Below are positions 42,763 through 50,581 of a stretch of 64,000 nt of DNA, piece by piece (the first letter of the stretch is position 1; each line of letters opens with the position of its first letter). Where the stretch lies: contig NZ_CP054839.1 in NCBI RefSeq assembly GCF_018141105.1, forward strand, positions 6,389,411 through 6,453,410, read 5' to 3'. The DNA is from Saccharopolyspora erythraea. GTDB taxonomy: Bacteria > Actinomycetota > Actinomycetes > Mycobacteriales > Pseudonocardiaceae. The notes below the pieces were generated by a model. The model made no database searches. It was not told the DNA's origin and saw only the letters and a program-made list of their open reading frames with translations. The translations under genes and the position numbers were made by a program.

Positions 42763-43623
42763 CTATGCCGCCGGGTCGAGGTTGCCGAAGCGGGCCACGT
42801 AGTGCCAGACGCGCTTGAGCGCCTGCTGGTCGTGGTTGCCGGTGCGGGCCGCGTCGCCGATGGTGCGGGGTGTCAGGCGTCCGTCCTCGGCCAGGGAGAG
42901 GCCGAGGTCGATGTACTGCCGGCCGCGGTAGTCCGGGTGCCGCCGCAGTTCTTCTGTCGTCAGCGAGAAGCCGGGGTGCCACTCGATGCGGCAGGCCAGC
43001 CCTGTGGCCGCCCGCTCGACGTCGGTGCCGCGGTAGCTGGGGTCGAGCACGATCGCTTCGACGTCGCGCGTGAGGTCGAGCGGGCCGTGGACGTGTGCCT
43101 CGATGTAGTCGTCGAGCGGGTCGCGGTGGTCGGCGCGTGCGGTTTCGATCAGCGTCGAAAGCCGTTGCGCCACACCGAAGTCCGTCGGCTCGAACACGCT
43201 GTCGGGGTAGCAGAACGTCGTGCGCTCCAGGACCGCCGGGGCCAGCCGCAGGTGGGACGAGCCGAACCGCGGTGATCCGCCTACTGCGCGGCGGCGGAAG
43301 TTCAGCGACCCGTACTTCGGACGCTGCTCCGCTGCCGCGTGGTCGTAGGCACCGGCGAAGATGCGGCTCTCCCACCGCCAGCGGTCGCCGCCGGGATGGG
43401 CGGTCAGCCCGCCGTTGCTGGTTCCGGTCTCGAACTGCGAGCGGTACATGCCGTCGCGCACCATCGCGTCGATGATCGGGATGCCGCCCACGAGCCGGTC
43501 GGGGTGGAAGTGCAGCGTCACCGGTGGTGGATCGTCGACCGGTCCGCCTTCGGCGAGCCCGGCGACGTGCGCGATCGCCCGTTCCCAGGCAGAACCGTCG
43601 CACCCCGCGGAAGATGCATGCAC
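42763..43623 (-). CDS. DUF3626 domain protein
   Basis: GTG 43623 has GGAGGTGG seven bases upstream; the frame is open further but overlaps the upstream gene. The 286-residue protein shows the DUF3626 signature VTLHFHPDRLVGGIPIIDAM, DGMYRSQFETGTSNGG, RPKYGSLNFRRRAVGGSPRF, GSSHLRL and FEPTDFG. DUF3626 proteins are uncharacterised; the conserved His/Asp/Arg/Ser set suggests an ADP-ribosyl- or nucleotide-acting enzyme, which is speculation. It follows the molybdenum-hydroxylase gene on the same strand but a strong terminator separates them, so it has its own promoter. Confidence 0.8.
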   Translation of the reverse strand: MHASSAGCDGSAWERAIAHVAGLAEGGPVDDPPPVTLHFHPDRLVGGIPIIDAMVRDGMYRSQFETGTSNGGLTAHPGGDRWRWESRIFAGAYDHAAAEQRPKYGSLNFRRRAVGGSPRFGSSHLRLAPAVLERTTFCYPDSVFEPTDFGVAQRLSTLIETARADHRDPLDDYIEAHVHGPLDLTRDVEAIVLDPSYRGTDVERAATGLACRIEWHPGFSLTTEELRRHPDYRGRQYIDLGLSLAEDGRLTPRTIGDAARTGNHDQQALKRVWHYVARFGNLDPAA

Positions 43624-43662
43624 CGAACCACCTCCGGTCCACGGCGCTGCCGGCGGCGCACC

Positions 43663-43700
43663 GTGGTGAGCGGTGTCCTCGCCCGGACACCGCTCACCAC
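43663..43700 (-). terminator. strong hairpin after the molybdenum-hydroxylase gene
   Basis: A perfect 16-base stem (GTGGTGAGCGGTGTCC with GGACACCGCTCACCAC) and a 6-base loop, starting 7 bases after the stop codon at 43707. Confidence 0.85.
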
Positions 43701-43706
43701 GTCCTG

Positions 43707-46070
43707 TCACACCACGGCTTGGTCGGACTCCGGGCCTCGCTCGGCGCCGCGCACGGGAAGTGCCTCGAACGCCGCGGGCGGGTCCTGCCACAGCGGGGCC
43801 GAGACGCCGTCCTGGATGGCCTGCCAGACCCGTTGCGGGGTGGCCGGCATGTCGATGTGGCGGACTCCGAGGTGCTTGACGGCGTCGACCACGGCGTTCT
43901 GCACCGCCGGCGTCGCGCCGATGGTCGCCGCCTCGCCGATGCCCTTGGCGCCCAACGGGTTCAGCGGTGTCGGCGTCTCGGTGCCGGAGACCTCCAGCGC
44001 CGGCACGTCCGCCGCCGAGGGCACCGCGTAGTCGGCCAGGGTCGCGGTCTGGGGGTTGCCCTCCTCGTCGTAGGACATGTGCTCCCACAGCGCCTGCGCC
44101 ATGCCCTGCACCACCCCGCCGTGCTGCTGGCCGCGCACGATGAGCGGGTTGAGCACCCGCCCGCAGTCGTCGACGGCGACGTGGCGCAGCGGGCGCACGA
44201 GTCCGGTCTCCACGTCGACCTCGACGACCGATACGTGCGCGCCGAACGGGAAGGTCGCCCCGCCCGGCGTGAAGTCGGCGTGCTCGGCCAGCGCTCCGCC
44301 GTCGGCCGACGCCGCCCGCACCAGGTCCGGCCAGCTCACCTTCGCCGCCGGTGCGCCCGTGACGCCGAGTCCGTCACCGGTCGGCTCGAGGTCCTCCACC
44401 GCGGCCTCCAGCTGTGCGGCGGCCAGCTCCCTGGCCCGCCGCAGCACCAGCTCGCCCGCCTCCCGCACCGCGCTGCCGCCGAGCTGCAGCGAGCGGGAGC
44501 CGCCGGTGCCCTCGCCCCTCGCCACGGTCGCGGTGTCGGACTGGACGAACTCGATCGACTCCATCGGGATGCCCAGCAGGTCGTTGACGATCATCGCGAA
44601 CGACGTCGCATGCCCCTGGCCGTGCGAGGAGGTGCCGACCTTGATCGTGGCGCGGCCGTCGTCGTGCACCTCGACCTCGGCGTACTCGCCGCCACCGCCG
44701 CCGGTGATCTCGACGTAGCTGCTCACGCCGATGCCCAGCAGCCGGGTCTCCCCCGCCTCGATGCGGCGTGCCTGCTCGGCGCGCAGCGCCTCGTAGTCCA
44801 CCAGCCGCAGGGCCTCGGTGAGCGGCAGGTCGTAGTCGCCGCTGTCGTACTCGGTGCCGACGACGGTCTTGTACGGGAAGACGTCGTTGGCCAGGAAGTT
44901 CTTGCGCCGCAGTGCGACGGGGTCCATGTCGAGTCCGGTGGCGGCCAGATCGATCATGCGTTCCAGCATGGACGCCGCTTCGGGACGTCCGGCGCCGCGG
45001 AACGCGCCGACCGGCGTCGTGTTGGTCAGCGCGGCGATCGCGTCGTAGGCGATCCGGGGGATGTTGTAGACGCCTTGGGCCATCGAGCGGGTCGAGCCCA
45101 TCGCGAGCAGGCCGTTGAACCCGGCGTAGGCGCCGCAGTCGCCGACCACGCGGCAGCGCAGGCCGACGATCTCGCCGTCGCGCCGCAGCCCCAGCTCGGC
45201 GTACTGCACCTGGCCGCGGCCGTGCGGCATGCCCTGCATGTTCTCCGAGCGGGTCTCGACCCACTTGGCCGGACGTCCCAGCCTGCGCGCGATGCCGATG
45301 ACGACGGCGTGTTCGGCGCCGAGCCCTGCCTTGCCGCCGAAGGCACCTCCGACGTGCGGGGCGATGACGCGCACCCGCTCCGGTGCGATGCCGAACGCCC
45401 CGGCGACGCCGTCGCGCAGCGCGTGCGGCATCTGCGTCGACACGTGCACCGTCAGGTCGTGGTCGTCGTCCGGTCCGCCGGGCACCGCCGTGACGGCGTT
45501 GCCCTCCATCGGCACCACGGCGACCCGCTGGTTCTCGATCCGGGCGCGCACCACGACGTCGGAGCCTTCGAGCACCTCGGCGCCGGCGGAGTCCCGTTCG
45601 CCCGCGGCGATGTTGGAGCCCAGGTCCGGGAACTGCGTCGGCGCGCCGGGCGCCAGCGCCGCCTCGGGGTCGGCCACCGCGGGCAGTGGCTCGTAGTCGA
45701 CGTCGACCAGCTCCAGCGCGTCGGTCACCGCCTCGCTGCTCTCGCCGACGACCGCGACGACCGGCTCGCCGACGAAGCGGACCCGGTCGGTGGCCAGCGC
45801 GGGCCGCGCGCACTGGGGATTGACCACGATGAACGGCGGCGGCACCGGCAGGTCCAGGTCCGCGGCCGTGTAGACGGCGACGATGCCGGGAGCCGACGCG
45901 GCGGCCTCGGTGTCGATCGACGTGACGAGCGCGTGTGCCAGGGGTGAGCGCACGAAACCGACGTGCACCAGGCCCTCGACTTCCAGGTTGCCGACGTAGC
46001 TGCCTCGTCCGTGCAGCAAATCAGGGTCCTCGACCCTGGGGACCTCGTTACCGAGCAGTGATCCCACCAT
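43707..46070 (-). CDS. xanthine/CO dehydrogenase-type molybdenum hydroxylase large subunit
   Basis: 787 residues, normal for the large (Mo-binding) subunit. Blocks in order: VGNLEVEGLVHVGFVRSPLA, VRFVGEPVVAVV, PHVGGAFGGKAGLGAEHAVV, the active-site loop PVGAFRGAGRPEAAS (form II CoxL-like; form I CO dehydrogenase has a Cys-Ser-Phe loop), GTSSHGQGHATSFAMI, VDDCGRVLNPLIVRGQQHGG and PLGAKGIGEAATIGATPAV with the catalytic Glu. It hydroxylates an unknown substrate, perhaps a purine, aldehyde or heterocycle. The FAD and 2Fe-2S subunits that should accompany it are not adjacent. It follows a 463-residue unknown gene at 51 bases. Confidence 0.87.
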   Translation of the reverse strand: MVGSLLGNEVPRVEDPDLLHGRGSYVGNLEVEGLVHVGFVRSPLAHALVTSIDTEAAASAPGIVAVYTAADLDLPVPPPFIVVNPQCARPALATDRVRFVGEPVVAVVGESSEAVTDALELVDVDYEPLPAVADPEAALAPGAPTQFPDLGSNIAAGERDSAGAEVLEGSDVVVRARIENQRVAVVPMEGNAVTAVPGGPDDDHDLTVHVSTQMPHALRDGVAGAFGIAPERVRVIAPHVGGAFGGKAGLGAEHAVVIGIARRLGRPAKWVETRSENMQGMPHGRGQVQYAELGLRRDGEIVGLRCRVVGDCGAYAGFNGLLAMGSTRSMAQGVYNIPRIAYDAIAALTNTTPVGAFRGAGRPEAASMLERMIDLAATGLDMDPVALRRKNFLANDVFPYKTVVGTEYDSGDYDLPLTEALRLVDYEALRAEQARRIEAGETRLLGIGVSSYVEITGGGGGEYAEVEVHDDGRATIKVGTSSHGQGHATSFAMIVNDLLGIPMESIEFVQSDTATVARGEGTGGSRSLQLGGSAVREAGELVLRRARELAAAQLEAAVEDLEPTGDGLGVTGAPAAKVSWPDLVRAASADGGALAEHADFTPGGATFPFGAHVSVVEVDVETGLVRPLRHVAVDDCGRVLNPLIVRGQQHGGVVQGMAQALWEHMSYDEEGNPQTATLADYAVPSAADVPALEVSGTETPTPLNPLGAKGIGEAATIGATPAVQNAVVDAVKHLGVRHIDMPATPQRVWQAIQDGVSAPLWQDPPAAFEALPVRGAERGPESDQAVV

Positions 46071-46121
46071 GGCACGAGCCTATCCGCGCGAAGCGCCGCG
46101 AGCACGGCTTCGGGGTGATCT

Positions 46122-47513
46122 TCAGGCCGAGGCGACCTCGACCTCCGGCGTGTGCTGGAGCAGCGGTTCGGCCTCGGTGAAGGCCAGCGGCTCGGGCATC
46201 TCGTAGCGCGGGCGGACGTGGCTGAGCTCGCGGTGCGCGCGCGCCAGGCTCGCGAAGTCGCGGGGGTAGGCGCGCTGGTCGACGCCCAGCAGTGTCCCGG
46301 TCTTCCTGGCCCGCGCGGCCAGTTCCCGCCAGGCCCGGATGCCGGTGAGCCCGACCGACTCGACGCCGTGGGAGAACAGCATGATCCGGATCTCGTCGTA
46401 GGTGCGGGCGGTGTCGATGTAGGAGAGCAGGGCGTCGTGCGAGCCTTCGGCGTTGAACGACATCCAGAACGGCACGGAACCGGTTCGCGACGTCCACCAC
46501 GGTTCAAGCAGCAGGAAGCACTCGGCCAGCAGCCGGTTGCCGGGCAGGCCGCGCCGGTCGTACCACTGCCGGTAGAGGTCGGCCACGACCGGGCTCAGCA
46601 GCTCCGGTTCGGCGAAGGTCAGGCGCCGCAGGCCGAAACCCTCCTGGCGGGCGAACTCGGTGACGCTGTCCAGCAGCGCCGGGTCGAACCCCCACTCGGC
46701 CTCGGGAGCCTCGCCGTCGGGTTCGGGCGGGTCCCAGCTCGTGCGCCCGGCTCCGTAGCGCTTGAGCATGCGCGCCACTCGGGGGCCGCCCCGGTGGTAC
46801 TCGTCGGCCGTGGCTCCGCCCAGCGCGCCGAACTGGAACAGGTGGCGGTCGCCGACCCGCGTGACCGGCCACTGCAGTCCGCACTCGGCGGTGACCACGA
46901 TGCCGCCGGGCGCCAGGTGGTCGCGGATGAAGCGCCGGTAGGCCAGCGGCAGGCGCTGCCACTTGACCCGGAAGTACGACATCCCGGCGATCATCAGCCG
47001 GTCCTGGTTCGGGTCGTGCATGTGGTGCAGCACCAGGTCGGAGTTGGCCGACAGCAGCGCCCGGCCGGGTTCGGTGCCGGCCGCGAGCTCGGCGCGCGCG
47101 TCGTCGCGGTCCACTCCCCTGCGCCGCACCGGGATCAGCAGCGTCTGGGGCAGCCACGGCGCGTCCAGCGCGGCGGCCAGGTGGACCAGCGCGCCGTTGG
47201 ACGAGCCGACGAAGATCACCGGGTAGCGGCGTTTCGGGTAGTGGTCGGTGACCCAGCCCGCGACGGCCTCCGCGTCGATCTCGCCGACGCGGTCGCGGGG
47301 CACCGCCTCGCCGACGCCGCTGAACGCGTACGCCTGCTCCGCGAGCCGCCTGGGCAGGTGGTTGACCGTGCCGAGGGCCGCGGAGAGCAGCGGCTCCAGC
47401 GCCGAGGGCGCCTGCCCGATCGCCGGGACGTCCGCACCGGCCAGGAACCGGGACAGTGCGCGCAGCATGCCGGTGGCGGAGTCGAACGAAGCGACCGCGC
47501 GTGCTGGTTTCAT
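46122..47513 (-). CDS. 463-aa protein of unknown function, operon with Mo-hydroxylase
   Basis: ATG 47513 has GAGGAGG six bases before it. The protein is soluble. Its N-terminal part holds an alpha/beta-like region with VIFVGSSNGALVHLAAALDA (a G-S-S-N-G turn like that of serine hydrolases), the middle has NSDLVLHHMHDPNQDRLMIA and a GGIVVTAECGLQWP stretch, the C-terminus FWMSFNAEGSHDALLSYIDT and MLFSHGVESVGLTG. I know no family name. It may be a hydrolase-like enzyme feeding or completing the Mo-enzyme reaction. Codon use is typical, and the next gene downstream is 51 bases away. Confidence 0.7.
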   Translation of the reverse strand: MKPARAVASFDSATGMLRALSRFLAGADVPAIGQAPSALEPLLSAALGTVNHLPRRLAEQAYAFSGVGEAVPRDRVGEIDAEAVAGWVTDHYPKRRYPVIFVGSSNGALVHLAAALDAPWLPQTLLIPVRRRGVDRDDARAELAAGTEPGRALLSANSDLVLHHMHDPNQDRLMIAGMSYFRVKWQRLPLAYRRFIRDHLAPGGIVVTAECGLQWPVTRVGDRHLFQFGALGGATADEYHRGGPRVARMLKRYGAGRTSWDPPEPDGEAPEAEWGFDPALLDSVTEFARQEGFGLRRLTFAEPELLSPVVADLYRQWYDRRGLPGNRLLAECFLLLEPWWTSRTGSVPFWMSFNAEGSHDALLSYIDTARTYDEIRIMLFSHGVESVGLTGIRAWRELAARARKTGTLLGVDQRAYPRDFASLARAHRELSHVRPRYEMPEPLAFTEAEPLLQHTPEVEVASA

Positions 47514-47743
47514 GCAGCCTCCTCGCCTACCGCCGAGGACCTGGTCACCGCGTGGCCGGGCGGGCGGTGATCCTCCGGAAGCCACCTCAGTACCCGGTAC
47601 GGGGCGGTTCCACACATCGCCCGAACGGGAGTGCTACGAACACCGGACCCGGTCAGGGCGGCGCCGTGGCCAGTCGCCCTCGCTCTGACCAGCCGGCACG
47701 GCCCGGCGCCCCGGGATGCGGCTATTGGTTCCGGGAGTCGGTG

Positions 47744-48166
47744 TCACCGGTTCCCGTCTGGGGGCCGGGGGGCGAGTTCGGCAACGAGGTCGCGGACGCG
47801 GCGGTCGATGTCGTCGCGGATCGTGCGGACCTCGTCGACGCTCTTTCCCGCGGGGTCGGTGAGTTCCCAGTCCAGGTAGCGCTTTCCGGGGAAGACGGGG
47901 CAGGCGTCTCCACAGCCCATGGTGATCACCACGTCGGCGGCTTCGACGGCGTCGGGGGTCAGCTTCTTGGGGATTTCCGCCGTGAGGTCGAGTCCGAGCT
48001 CGCCCATGACGGTCAGGACGGCGGGGTTGACGGTCTCGGCCGGGGCCGATCCGGCGGAGCGCACGGCGATCTCGCCTCGGGCGTGGTGCTGCAGGAGCGC
48101 GGCGGCCATCTGGGAGCGTCCGGCGTTGTGCACGCAGACGAAGAGGACTTCAGGGGTGCGGGACAC
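47744..48166 (-). CDS. arsC: arsenate reductase (low-MW phosphatase type)
   Basis: The P-loop VCVHNAGRSQMAAALL (C-x5-R-S) opens the protein, followed by the middle GSAPAETVNPAVLTVMGELG and the D-P loop region CGDACPVFPGKRYLDWELTD. This is the phosphatase-like ArsC of actinobacteria that reduces As(V) with mycothiol/mycoredoxin. I prefer GTG 48166 (GGAG five bases upstream); GTG 48184 and 48172 are also possible. All overlap the end of the acr3 gene, so the genes are coupled. Confidence 0.9.
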   Translation of the reverse strand: MSRTPEVLFVCVHNAGRSQMAAALLQHHARGEIAVRSAGSAPAETVNPAVLTVMGELGLDLTAEIPKKLTPDAVEAADVVITMGCGDACPVFPGKRYLDWELTDPAGKSVDEVRTIRDDIDRRVRDLVAELAPRPPDGNR

Positions 48167-49274
48167 GGTCACTCCAGGATTCACGACGTGGTGCGGGCGT
48201 GCTCGGTGTCGATCGCCGCGGGGCGGTGAACCAGCGGCGGGCGGCCAGGGACACGTGGACGAGGGCGACCAGCGCGGGCACCTCGATGAGCGGGCCGACG
48301 ACCCCGGCCAGAGCTTGGCCGCTGGTGACGCCGAAGGTCGCGATGGCCACGGCGATGGCGAGCTCGAAGTTGTTGCCCGCCGCGGTGAACGACAGCGTCA
48401 CCGACCGCTCGTAGCCCAGGCCGATCGCCTTGCCCAGGGCGAACGATCCGGCCCACATGACCGCGAAGTAGGCCAGCAGCGGCAGCGCGATCCGCGCGAC
48501 GTCGACGGGCCGGCTGGTGATCTGGTCGCCTTGCAGGGCGAAGAGGATCACGATGGTGAACAGCAGCCCGTAGAGGGCGACCGGGCCGATCCTGGGCAGG
48601 AACCGGGTTTCGTACCAGTCGCTGCCCCGGGCGCGTTCGCCGAGCTTGCGGGTCAGGTATCCGGCGACCAGCGGGAGTCCGAGGAAGATCAGCACGGACT
48701 TGGCGATCTCCCACGCCGAGACCTCGAGTCCGACCGCGGGCAGGCCCAGCCAGCCCGGCAGCACCGACAGGTAGAACCAGCCGAGACCGGCGAAGGCGAG
48801 GACCTGGAACACCGAGTTCAGCGCTACCAGCACCGCTGCGGCTTCCCGGTCGCCGCGGGCCAGGTCGTTCCAGATGATCACCATGGCGATGCAGCGCGCC
48901 AGGCCGACGATGATCAGTCCGGTGCGGTATTCGGGCAGGTCGGGAAGCAGGATCCAGGCCAGCGCGAACATCAGTGCCGGGCCGAGGATCCAGTTCAGCG
49001 CGAGCGAGGAGACCATCAGCCGGGTGTCGCCGGTGACGGTGTCGAGCCGGTCGTAGCGGACCCTGGCCAGCACCGGGTACATCATCACCAGCAGGCCCAG
49101 GGCGGTCGGCAACGAGATCCCGTCGACCTGCACCGCGTCGAGCGCCGGGCCGAGGCCCGGAACCCACCGTCCGGCCAGCAGGCCGGCAGCCATGGCGGAG
49201 CCGATCCACACCGGCAGCCACCGGTCCAGCGCCGACAAGCGTGCGGCCACCGGTGCCTCGGCGGACCGGCTCAT
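48150..49274 (-). CDS. acr3: ACR3-family arsenite efflux permease
   Basis: 374 residues with ten membrane helices. The conserved Cys of ACR3 is in GLARCIAMVIIWNDLARGD; other hallmarks are ALNSVFQVLAFAGLGWFYL, LTRKLGERARG and SFTAAGNNFELAIAVAIATF. It exports As(OH)3 driven by proton motive force. The ATG overlaps the arsR stop (ATGA); the tail overlaps the arsC start. Confidence 0.93.
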   Translation of the reverse strand: MSRSAEAPVAARLSALDRWLPVWIGSAMAAGLLAGRWVPGLGPALDAVQVDGISLPTALGLLVMMYPVLARVRYDRLDTVTGDTRLMVSSLALNWILGPALMFALAWILLPDLPEYRTGLIIVGLARCIAMVIIWNDLARGDREAAAVLVALNSVFQVLAFAGLGWFYLSVLPGWLGLPAVGLEVSAWEIAKSVLIFLGLPLVAGYLTRKLGERARGSDWYETRFLPRIGPVALYGLLFTIVILFALQGDQITSRPVDVARIALPLLAYFAVMWAGSFALGKAIGLGYERSVTLSFTAAGNNFELAIAVAIATFGVTSGQALAGVVGPLIEVPALVALVHVSLAARRWFTAPRRSTPSTPAPRRESWSDRVPHP

Positions 49275-49639
49275 GCGGTGACCGCCTCGGCATCGGCGGG
49301 CACGAGCACGGACGAGACGGCACGCAGGGTCTCGGGGCGCACGCGGTAGTAGATCCACGTCCCGCGCCGTTCGCCCTCGATCACCCCGGTCTCGCGCAGG
49401 ACCTTGAGGTGGTGCGAGATCGTCGGCCCGGACAGCTCGAACGCCCCGGTCAGGTCGCACACGCACGCCTCCCCGCCCGCGTGGGAGGCGATCAGCGACA
49501 GCAGCCGCAGCCGTACCGGCTCGCCGATCGCCTTGAACACCCGAGCCAGCTCGGCTGACTGCTCGGCGGTCAGCGGCTCCCGCATCACCGGCGAGCAGCA
49601 CAAGGCCGCGCCGGCCGCCTGCGCTTCTTGGTTCGACAT
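49271..49639 (-). CDS. arsR: ArsR/SmtB arsenic-responsive repressor
   Basis: 122 residues with the winged HTH (LSGPTISHHLKVLRETGVIE) and wing ERRGTWIYYRVRP. Arsenite-binding cysteines are in EACVCDLTGAF plus an N-terminal CC pair (ALCCSPVMREPL), a layout known from actinobacterial ArsR. First gene of arsR-acr3-arsC; the operator candidate lies 15 bases upstream of its start. Confidence 0.92.
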   Translation of the reverse strand: MSNQEAQAAGAALCCSPVMREPLTAEQSAELARVFKAIGEPVRLRLLSLIASHAGGEACVCDLTGAFELSGPTISHHLKVLRETGVIEGERRGTWIYYRVRPETLRAVSSVLVPADAEAVTA

Positions 49640-49653
49640 GCTTCTATCTTGAC

Positions 49654-49664
49654 ATTCGTCGAAT
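49654..49664. promoter_or_regulatory. ArsR operator candidate
   Basis: ATTCGTCGAAT is a perfect palindrome around a central T, preceded by TTGAC. It lies in the 83-base divergent region between arsR and arsI. A second AT-rich stretch, GATAATCTAATTAAGG (49699-49714), overlaps the arsI ribosome-binding site. Confidence 0.6.
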
Positions 49665-49722
49665 CAGTGGAGCAAGCTGACATCGCCATCTGTTTCGATG
49701 ATAATCTAATTAAGGGGTTGAG

Positions 49723-50169
49723 ATGTCTCGCATGCAACTGGCCCTCCGGGTTGGGGACCTGGAAGGTTCGATCGCGTTCTACTCGAAGCTCTTCGGCGCC
49801 GAACCGGCCAAGCTGCGGCCCGGCTATGCCAACTTCGCCATCGCCGAACCGCCGCTCAAGCTCGTTCTGGTCGAAGGTGAGCCCGGCCAGGACACCGCGA
49901 TCGACCACCTCGGCGTCGAGGTCGAAAGCACCGAGCAGGTCGACAACGCCACCGAGCGGCTGCGCGCACTGGGCCTGTTCACGGAGGTGGAGGAGGACAC
50001 GACCTGCTGCTACGCCCGGCAGGACAAGGTCTGGGTGCACGGGCCGGGCCGGGAGCCTTGGGAGGTCTACGTGGTCAAGGCGGACTCCGCCACGTTCGGA
50101 GCCACCCCTGCGGAGGCTGGGGCCACCGAATGCTGCGCCGGCACCGAGGAGACGGCCGCCCACGCGTGA
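49723..50169 (+). CDS. arsI: ArsI/CadI-family metal-resistance VOC protein
   Basis: 148 residues: MSRMQLALRVGDLEGSIAFY, IDHLGVEVESTEQVDNATER with the metal His, and EEDTTCCYARQDKVWVHGPG with the vicinal Cys pair of ArsI C-As lyases, then PWEVYVVKAD with the Glu. ArsI cleaves methylarsenite to inorganic arsenite, which Acr3 then exports; CadI relatives respond to cadmium. A further CC pair is near the C-terminus. Divergent from arsR, so probably under the same control. Confidence 0.85.
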   Translation: MSRMQLALRVGDLEGSIAFYSKLFGAEPAKLRPGYANFAIAEPPLKLVLVEGEPGQDTAIDHLGVEVESTEQVDNATERLRALGLFTEVEEDTTCCYARQDKVWVHGPGREPWEVYVVKADSATFGATPAEAGATECCAGTEETAAHA

Positions 50170-50479
50170 GCAGTCGTTCGGCGCGGCTCCAGCAGCCCGA
50201 GGCGACCTGCCACGGTGCGACTCGAGCCGGAGGGGCCGGTCCCTGCGCGCCGGAGCGGCCGGCCCCGCCTCGCGCAGCCCCGAGGGTGTCGGTCAATCGT
50301 GAAGACGAGACCGCTACCCCACCGAGTACAGGACCAAGAGCATCCAGCCGCGAAGGCATGCGTGCGCCATCACCCCGGCGTGTCCACTGTGTCCGGTCGA
50401 CACCTCCTGCCGACACCTCCTCGCCCGCCCCCTCATCCCCGCCCCTCGGGACCGTTGACCGAGGCGATCGGCCGCTGTA

Positions 50480-50517
50480 ATTTTTCACACACCAAAGCTC
50501 AGTTTCACAAGTGTGAA
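50480..50517. promoter_or_regulatory. operator candidate upstream of the NRAMP-related gene
   Basis: TTTCACAAGTGTGAAA (50502-50517) is a perfect inverted repeat with a 2-base centre; a half-site TTTTTCACACA is 14 bases upstream (50480-50490). The remaining gap 50170-50479 shows a loose GGGGCCGG/CCGGCCCC hairpin (50232-50266, possible arsI terminator) and no gene. Confidence 0.6.
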
Positions 50518-50581
50518 AATCTCCACGCTGCGGCGTGGTATCCGCTGGTCCGTCACGGCCCGACGCACGAGGGAGTGCGCG

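Noticed and set aside
43524-45947. An 807-codon plus-strand frame opposite the molybdenum-hydroxylase gene
   Set aside because: Low-complexity Arg/His/Val-rich product; it mirrors the strong codon bias of the true minus-strand gene.
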